Shown here in pieces: positions 57,601 to 64,000 of a stretch of 64,000 nucleotides of DNA. The stretch comes from Camellia lanceoleosa. Taxonomy: Eukaryota; Streptophyta; Magnoliopsida; Ericales; Theaceae. Made by a program: the position numbers and the translations under genes. Location: NCBI GenBank assembly GCA_025200525.1, contig CM045758.1, positions 4,592,858-4,656,857 of the forward strand. The letters are read 5' to 3'. A model generated the notes under the pieces. That model searched no databases and had not been told where the DNA came from. It saw only the letters and a list, made by a program, of their open reading frames with translations. Every line of letters starts with the position of its first letter. Position 1 is the stretch's first letter.

Positions 57601-57805
57601 ACATTTAGGGGGCAAGTCTGTATCTAGCATAGCAATCCATTTTTGACATTTTGATTCAAAATTGATTTTCTAAAAGATTTGCCGGATTTGGACTCTTTGA
57701 TATTTGTCTATTTCACATTGCACTTGTGAGATCAGATTCAGAATCATGAGAGTCCGAACTATGGGGCTAGTCATTTTCAAAAAGAGCATGAAAGGCCGAG
57801 CCACA
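54675..57805 (+). repeat. 3' LTR of the nested Ogre-like element, 3131 bp
   Basis: It pairs with 28829-31917 along its full length and ends GAGCCACA just before GCTGG. It has a GGCC/CCACT segment at 54867-54911, TATATATAG at 55021, the donor-like TTCAAGAG|GTATAC at 55261 and the acceptor-like GTTGCAG ending at 56376. The second array with GTGGCCGGCCAG is at 56386-56475. The U5 hairpin is degraded (TCGATC-TTT-GATCAG near 57450), and the PBS-like 11-mer is mutated (GGGGCAAGTCTG near 57609). Confidence 0.93.
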
Positions 57806-57810
57806 GCTGG

Positions 57811-58688
57811 TCATGGGCTCTACCATGTTGGAAACACAACCCTCAGATCTGGATTACCATCGTACCGCTTGATCCTCCTTTCACTTCTTCGTGTTAGGTG
57901 TGAGAGGTATATTAGGTAATCTTGTCGAGGTACTCTTTTTGACCATTTGGCCTAGCTGCATATAGCAAAGCCATAGTGACTATTCCAAATTAGGACAGGA
58001 TGCCATCCATATACAAGAATTTGTGAAACTGCTTGCTTGAAGTAGTGAAGCCCTAGATCACTCCAAAGCTAGGACAGGGAAACCTTAACCTTTCATAGGG
58101 GTGTTTTGAATGCTTTTGTGCGACATGTGAAATCTTTGGAAATGTGTGATGCAATCCTTGGAGATTCTTAATCTTGAGGAGGTTCCTTTCAAACCTTGGG
58201 GGTCATATCAGAATCAGAATTTGGGTCAAAATCCAAGGGTTTGTGTTTGATATGGGTGAATTTTCAGCAAGACCAGAACCAGGGCCAAAAATTGTATCTT
58301 GCTTTGTTTTAACCAACATACCTGGTACCCAAATCTGATAGGGCATTTGTTTTTAATGCAAGGTTTGTCTAAGCTATAGAATAAGCAGTACCCAACTCAA
58401 CAAAGGCCAAGCCCAATCTGACCCGGAAAACCTTAACCCATAAGAATCCATCCAATCTCAGGAAAAAAAACTCACTCAGCAAAAGTCCAATCCATCTGAT
58501 CCCCAAACGCCAACTCAGAAAAGATCCTTCCAATGGAAACAGACCAATTCTAAAAAGCCCAATCTAGTCAAACCTATCTAAACTAATCCAGTTCAGATAC
58601 ATCAAACGTAATTGGGTCGAAATCCTTGTTAGTCAGCTCTCAGCTTACACCTATACATTTTCTCAATTGCCAACTCAGTAGACTCGTA
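57811..58688 (+). other. Leader of the outer Ogre-like element, resumed
   Basis: TCATGGGCTCTACCATG and CTAGGACAGGGAAACCTTAACC match the nested element's leader at 32092-32200. This shows that the outer copy continues after the nested insertion. It is non-coding. Confidence 0.8.
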
Positions 58689-59201
58689 ATGACTCAGAGT
58701 CCAGAAGAAGTTGTGGCCATGATAACGGCCCTAAACCAGGGAATTGCCATGGAGGATGAGACTATTACTAAAATGCAATGACCATCTAGGGCATCTACTA
58801 CACATCTAGTCCCGAGCCCCCAGCCGAACTTTGACCCACCTCCACCACCTGAAGATTTGCAAGGTCCAGATCTAGGATTGGCTCAAGCTCGAGTTTTCAG
58901 ACCCCTGGTGCAGCCTAATGAGGGGCTTTTCCCCCTTGATATTAATGATCTCGACCCAACCTTATTGAAAATTGCTAACCTTGAGAAGCAATTTAAAAAG
59001 GCACAAGGCATTAACTCCATTACTGACATTGAGGATGGGTACACCAAGGCTGTCTTAAGGCTCCCAGACAGATTCAAAATGCCACACATTGATCGTTTCA
59101 ACGGGTCTAGAGATCTTATGGTACATATTCGGCTTTTCTTAGACCTCTTGAAACTGATTGGTCTAACTAAACCTCAGAAACTCTCTCTATATGAAAGAAC
59201 C
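58689..59201 (+). pseudogene. gag: Gag of the outer Ogre-like element, cut by an LTR
   Basis: It starts MTQSPEEVVAMITALNQG at 58689, with an in-frame TGA near 58779. From 58857 the frame is open, with DPTLLKIANLEKQFKKAQGI, FKMPHIDRFNGSRDLMVHIR and LIGLTKPQKLSLYERT. It parallels the Gag of the nested element but is clearly a different copy. The LTR beginning at 59202 interrupts it after GAACC (59197-59201), so the rest of gag and pol should lie beyond the window. Confidence 0.85.
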
Positions 59202-59973
59202 TGTAGACACCCCATTTTTGACCGCCCTTAAGACTTGGGCGCTACTAATGGTTTACTTGGTGGTGAAAGTTGCGCAGTTGCAAATGTTCGATTTCTTCGG
59301 CAAGAGGAGAGTCAAATCCAAACCTCACGCCCCATTTTGGACCAAAGCTATTTTGAATGGATTTTAGATCTTAAAACCCTCTTTTTCAAAGTATTTTGAA
59401 AAAGGTTTCTGCAATGCTGCGAGGCTCACATTTTGTTAAATGTTGCGCTTTTCGGTAAACCGAGCCAGGACAAAGTGGAAATGAATGAAAGAGAGGTGAA
59501 ATCTCTGAAAAACCTTTAAAACATCTTGTTTAGAGGTTTGGAGTTGAGGAAAGTTGGAGAGGAGAGGGAAGAAACCAAGTTGGGGAAGAAAATGGACATG
59601 AACTGTTAAGAGAGAGTCGAGTAGCCTTCGTTGAATCAGGCCTATTCGTTTGCACACTCGGATTTCAGCTATGAGGCCACCACCGTTGGAAAGAATACTT
59701 CTGGAGCTTCATTTTGTACTGGAGAATCTCCTAAATCCATGTCCGGATGAGGGAGATATGGCTGGTTGAAGTTAGGCATCAATCCGATTAGACTGAAACT
59801 GAGCAGTCTTCACTAAAAGAGGGATATCTCTTTGCATAGTTTGAATTTTGATGCAAGGCTTCCACCATTGGAAAGCTTACTTCTGGGGCTTCAATTTGCA
59901 CACAAGAATGACCTGAAAAGGCATCCATATGGAGTTATGCTTGCTTCAAGTCGGGGACCAGGACTGATTTTTG

Positions 59974-60190
59974 CTGCCGGCAACTTATGGAGCATGCCGG
60001 CCACTTATGGAGCATGCCGGCCACATGTCGTCCAAAAATGATTCTTGTCGGCCACTTAAGGTGGCCAGTCGGCCAAAAATTTCCAAAAAGCCAAAAATCT
60101 GCAGATATTTCTTCTCCAGCTGTTGCACACTGCTTCAGATATTTCCAAATCAGATATTTTGACCAAATGCTCATATATTGCTATATATTG
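59974..60190 (+). promoter_or_regulatory. GGCC array and TATA box of the LTR at 59202
   Basis: GCCGGCAACTTATGGAGCAT, GCCGGCCACTTATGGAGCAT, GCCGGCCACATG and TCGGCCACTTAAGGTGGCC form the array. TATATATTG follows at 60182, about 105 bp on. Two units are nearly identical 20-mers in tandem. Confidence 0.65.
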
Positions 60191-62627
60191 AGCCATATCT
60201 CATGGATTGAAAGGTTAAGTAATTTTGGGAGCCTCTCTCTCTAAAAAGTCCTCTCTCTCTCTAGAAATTTCAAAGCTAAATTTCAGCCTTTCTCTTTAGT
60301 TTGCTCTCTCTCTTGCCCTTGTGTGCATACAAGAGATACACTTGGAGATACACCTCTCCTTTGCCTAGGAATCCTTCATCAAAGTTGTATATCTTTGGGC
60401 TGAGGTCCCTTGGAGCCTCTTTTGAGCTCTCAAAGCTGGTTTAAGCTCAGAATTTTGGCCATTTTGCTGCTGTGCTTCAAGGGTAAGCATTTCCCCTTTT
60501 CAAGCTTGTTTTTTACACACTTGCTTTATCCCGCTTTTTCCATTGTTTTGGACTATTTTGGGGCTGGTTTTGAACCATAAAAAACTCTAATTTTGAGGTT
60601 CTAAAATGGTGGTTTAAACCTTGTTTGGCTAGGGGGTGTTTCCTTCCTTTTGCTCCTTGGCTTGTAAAGCATTTTGAGCTAACTTTCAAGTTTTTCAAAC
60701 AACTTCTTTTTTGCCTTAAAACCACTGAAGTCCAGAGGAATTTTAGTGGTAGAAAACTTGTTTTGAGGTCCCAAATAAGAGGGGGTGGTCCCCCCTCCTC
60801 TTGTCTTGTTAGCATGTGTTGTTGGCCTACCAAATGAGCATGTGTTTCTATCCTCTTGAGGCTTAGTTTGAGCATGTTTTTTAATGACTTTTTGGACCTT
60901 CTATAACTCTGTTTTTGGCTGGTTTGGTCACCTCTTGCATGCTTCATACACTTGTAGTGTAAATCCTACTTGTTAGCTTAACATGCTTCATATCTTAACC
61001 TATAATTCTAGCATGTATTGGTTCTACTCTAGCATGTTTTTGGCCATTATTTAACATGCTTTAACTCTGATTTTGGTTGGTGGGGTCACCTCTTGCTTGG
61101 TTTTTGCACTCGTAGTGCAATCTTGCCCATTAGCCTAGTGTACTTGGTGTTTTGGCCTCTCATTCTAGCTTGTCTTGGCTTCCATGCATGTTTTGCTACT
61201 ATTTTGACATGCTTTAGGACTTTTTTGAGTGTTCTTGGCCTTTTGGGGCTTGCTTTGTATAGCTATTGCATAAAGGGCTTCACTAGTCTTGAGTTTTGAG
61301 ACCACTAGCATGCTATATTTGTGATGTGTGCATGATATGGCTTTATTTGATATATAATTTCAGAGCATAAAATTCTGCCATACTCTCATGTTTATCACTT
61401 TTTCATTGTGTTTAAGAGTTGTGCTCTTATGCCTTGTTTGTGAGCTAATACAGGAGCATATCTTTCTTGCCATCTATGTTGCAAGTCTAGCATGTTTTTG
61501 CTACATTTTGACCTGCCTTAGGTCTGTTTTGAGTGCTTAAGGTCATTTGAGCATTGATTAGCATGGTTGTAGTGTAAAGCCCTTGACTAGCTTTGTATTT
61601 CAAGTCTCTAAGCATGCTTTATTTGAGCTATTTGCATGATATAGCATCATTTGGCATGGTATTTCAGAGCATATACTTCCATCATTCACTCATATGTATC
61701 GCTCTTTAAGTGCTTTTAAGAGTTGAGCCTTATGCCTTGTTTATGAGCCAGCGCATGAGCAAGCATTTCTTGCATTTCATGCTATCATCTCAGTACATTT
61801 TGGCCACTGTTTTGGCATATTTAACCTCTGTCCGGAGTTGGTTTGGTCATTTAGGCTTAGTATTGTATGCTTATAGTGCTATGCTCTTTGCTAGTTTCAA
61901 TGCCTTTGACTTCAAGCATGTTTTGTATGCATCATTTCCATGATTTTAAGTCATTTAGCATGTCATTTCAGTGCTGAAAATTACGTCATTGCACTCCATG
62001 CTTCACTCTTTCATTTGCTTTGAAAGAGGTCTTAAGCCCGTTGTTGGCTTGAGCATGGAATTAAGGCTCTCATGCCTAATGGTTTTAGCCTTCTCTTAAG
62101 GGTTTCTACTAACCAAAAGCATGAGGTTTCATGCTCAAGGTGGTTGAGGCCATCTTTCCAATTAGAGGACTTCACACTTTTGGACTTAACCGGTTAAAGG
62201 ACTTATCGGTAATCTAAAATGAGTAAACAAAATGAATCAAAGTAAAACATGCCAAGATAACATGTTTGTGTTGCATTGCATGTGTTTGGATCGGACGTAA
62301 ATCCAAACATAAGAAATATGAGACGTTTTATACTTGAAGTGATGAAACGTATCACATTTCTTGGTCGCCGTCCCCCTTGATTGTGCATGATAGGGTGGAG
62401 GCCTCTTGAGTCTTGTGTGTTATTTGTGCATTCATTGACTTGTACAAACCCGGCTTCTTGGCCATCGTGCATTGTGATGCTTGGTTGGTGGTCTGAGAGT
62501 TGAGTACCACACTCCTTTAAGCTTGAGAAATGATAAGGAGGGTGGTTGTACACACATACCCTGTAAATACCTTGCTTTGCCCCTTTTGTACTCTATTTGT
62601 AGCAAAATTGGAGCATGCAGAAGCAAG

Positions 62628-62702
62628 TGGCCGATCGGCCATAGGAAGTGGCCGACCGACCACTTTAAGTGGCCTACAACTTCCCCTGGTGGCCAACAGT
62701 CC
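62628..62702. repeat. Second GGCC array of the LTR at 59202
   Basis: AAGTGGCCGATCGGCCATAGG, AAGTGGCCGACCGACCACTT and AAGTGGCCTACAAC recur, then GGTGGCCAACAGTCCACT. It lies just after the acceptor-like site at 62620. Confidence 0.7.
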
Positions 62703-64000
62703 ACTAGCTTGAAGGTGGTTCAAAGTGGTTCTGGTTCTGGAGTAGAAATAACTTGGAGATTGGTTCGGTGCTCAGGAATAAAGGCAAATGCAAACAGAGG
62801 CAACCGGCAGCAAGGCGACGGATTTTCAGGAGGAAGCCGATCAAGCATGCATGTATCCCTCGCCCCGAGGCTCCTTTTAACTGCTTTGTTTAGCTAGTTA
62901 ATTCGTCGGTTTTGTACTTAATTAGTTAACGTGCTTAGCTAACCGATTTTGTGTTGTAATAATCAGTTAACTAGAATAGTTAATTAGTTTTATTTTGTAA
63001 TAGTTAGCTTAATTAGCGTAGCTAGTTAGCTCTCTTTCATTCGGACCCTCCGTCGAGAGGGCAAATGTTGTAATAAGGGTGCGTGCGTGTATGCATGTCT
63101 TCCAACCCCATTTCTTTCTCTCTTTTATTTACCCGCTTTCAATGGTTAAATTAGGGCATGTTTCAATTAGCATACTTATGCTTTGCATGCGTGCATCATT
63201 CATTTGTCTTGCATGCACCGGGCTCGGCGCATCATACAAACTGCATTGTATTTCAATACACTTTCTTGAATACGTGTTTCAAAGCATGTTATCAAGTGTT
63301 GCAACTCATATGCCATCTTAGATAGCCGAGCCTATTTAGTTGCATTTTGCATGTGTTGCATTAGGCACTTAACATAGTTAGGATCATGCATGATTTCTAA
63401 TTAGTTTCCTGTTTTGGCTCGGAGTACACAGTAAGTGTTTACGCTTTAGCATCCTTGCATGTGTGTAAGTGGTTGCCATGTTAGCATGCTTGCCATGTGG
63501 CTATTGCTTAAGTGCTTAACTGTATGAATGCTTGTGGATGAAGGCTCCATTACTTGAATTGGAACAATTCATCAAAATGTGCGTTTTAAGCCCACTTGTT
63601 TGTGGCAAATCATGTTTTAAGTCCACTTGAGGGTGGCAAATCCGCATTTTAGTCTACTTGAGGGTAGCAACTTCAAACCATTTTCAAAAAACAAACATGA
63701 GATGTTTTGTTCCAAATTGAGTGATTTAGTCTATACTTGTATGCTGTGCGCATCACATAGTAAGGTTAGCTAATAAACCGGAATAAGAACGCATGTGTTT
63801 TCAAAAACAATATATCATGTTAATAGAGGCCGATCTTTGATCGGGCGAGCAGGGGTGCTCATTTTAAGACCTTCCCCTCTCGTACCCAAGTTCCCGAGCC
63901 GAGGCAACTTTGGTGATGACAGACACATGGCCTTAGGGTTTCCTAAATTTCCCAAAACAAAATATTTAGGTGGCGACTCTGAAATCTGGCAAAGCAGTCC

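Larger units (their letters stand above)
28829..57805 (+). mobile_element. Ogre-like (Tat lineage) Ty3/gypsy element, 29 kb with insertions, TSD GCTGG
   Basis: Its LTRs (28829-31917 and 54675-57805) are flanked outside by GCTGG (28824-28828 and 57806-57810). Beyond each copy the outer element's leader continues (GGCTA|GCTGG and GCTGG|TCATGGGC, compared with CTGGTCGTGGGC at 32089). Two solo LTRs are nested inside; without them the element is about 22.2 kb, in the Ogre size class. It encodes gag, protease with a G-patch-like segment, RT, RNase H, a second (archaeal-like) RNase H and integrase. Two antisense genes and a minisatellite follow before the 3' LTR. All genes are broken. Confidence 0.93.
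59202..64000 (+). mobile_element. Ogre-type LTR running off the window
   Basis: It starts TGTAGACACCCCATTTTTGACC inside the outer gag. A GGCC array (59974-60076) precedes TATATATTG at 60182. The donor-like CAAGG|GTAAGC is at 60483, and acceptor-like TTTGTAG and GCATGCAG end at 62602 and 62620. The second array (62628-62702) contains GTGGCCGATCGGCCATAGG. The hairpin CCGATC-TTT-GATCGG is at 63830-63844 and TGGCGACTCTG at 63971-63981. By comparison with the other copies, some 200 bases remain to its end. It may be a solo LTR or the 5' LTR of a third element. GAACC is the predicted TSD. Confidence 0.88.

Noticed and set aside
59202..64000. The LTR at 59202 as the 3' LTR of the outer element starting at 24970
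   Set aside because: It starts in the middle of gag without a polypurine tract, and it differs from 24970-28652 far more than the nested LTR pair differ from each other.
1..64000. tRNA and rRNA genes
   Set aside because: No cloverleaf-type sequence with A and B boxes and no rRNA-like stretch was recognised by eye. The tRNA-like similarity at 28658 and 31923 is only the primer-binding site.

Overview
This is eukaryotic plant nuclear DNA, almost certainly from a dicot with a large, repeat-rich genome. The evidence is GT-AG introns, CACTA-type DNA transposons and Ty3/gypsy elements of two plant lineages: Tekay/Del-like chromoviruses and giant Ogre-like (Tat lineage) elements. I cannot name the species. 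I find no intact host gene, no tRNA or rRNA gene and no CRISPR array. Nearly every base belongs to nested, decayed transposons, and target-site duplications (TSDs) let most of the nesting be read directly.

Left part (1-15.3 kb). An old chromovirus-type LTR (about 552-6970) is split by a 3.8 kb Ogre-type solo LTR (1836-5677, TSD GTGAC). Next comes a short open coding stretch split by an 8.1 kb Tekay-like element (7093-15188, TSD TCCCT). That element still shows gag, protease, RT, RNase H, integrase and chromodomain, with many frameshifts and stops.

Middle part (15.3-25 kb). AT-rich DNA with small tandem repeats is followed by a 5.1 kb CACTA-type element (18236-23363, TSD AAT). It carries exon-like segments that join in frame. 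The 3' end of another chromovirus-type LTR follows.

Right part (25-64 kb). An outer Ogre-like element (5' LTR 24970-28652) is interrupted in its leader by a second Ogre-like element (28829-57805, TSD GCTGG; about 22 kb without its own insertions). The second element contains two solo chromovirus-type LTRs: 32450-35269 (minus, TSD ACTCT) and 49118-53058 (plus, TSD CTCTT). It encodes gag, protease plus a G-patch-like segment, RT, two RNases H and integrase on the plus strand. On the minus strand it carries two further decayed genes, a plant mobile domain gene and a DUF7745-like gene. The outer gag resumes at 57811 and is cut at 59202 by a third Ogre-type LTR that runs off the window.

The most interesting signals are in the non-coding parts. 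(1) Every LTR copy complete enough to judge, in both lineages, has a splice-donor-like site soon after its promoter and an acceptor-like site 1-5 kb on, as if the LTR leader holds an intron. (2) Ogre-type LTRs carry two arrays of GGCCGGCC-like palindromes, one about 100 bp upstream of the TATA box and one at the start of the inferred second exon. The same array with a TATA box sits upstream of the antisense mobile-domain gene. (3) Ogre-type LTRs hold an 11-base copy of the primer-binding site inside U5. (4) Chromovirus-type LTRs carry arrays of the palindrome CGCTCGAGCG, changed site after site to CTCGGCG or TTCGGCG in some blocks. All these readings come from the sequence by eye; no alignment or database search was run.
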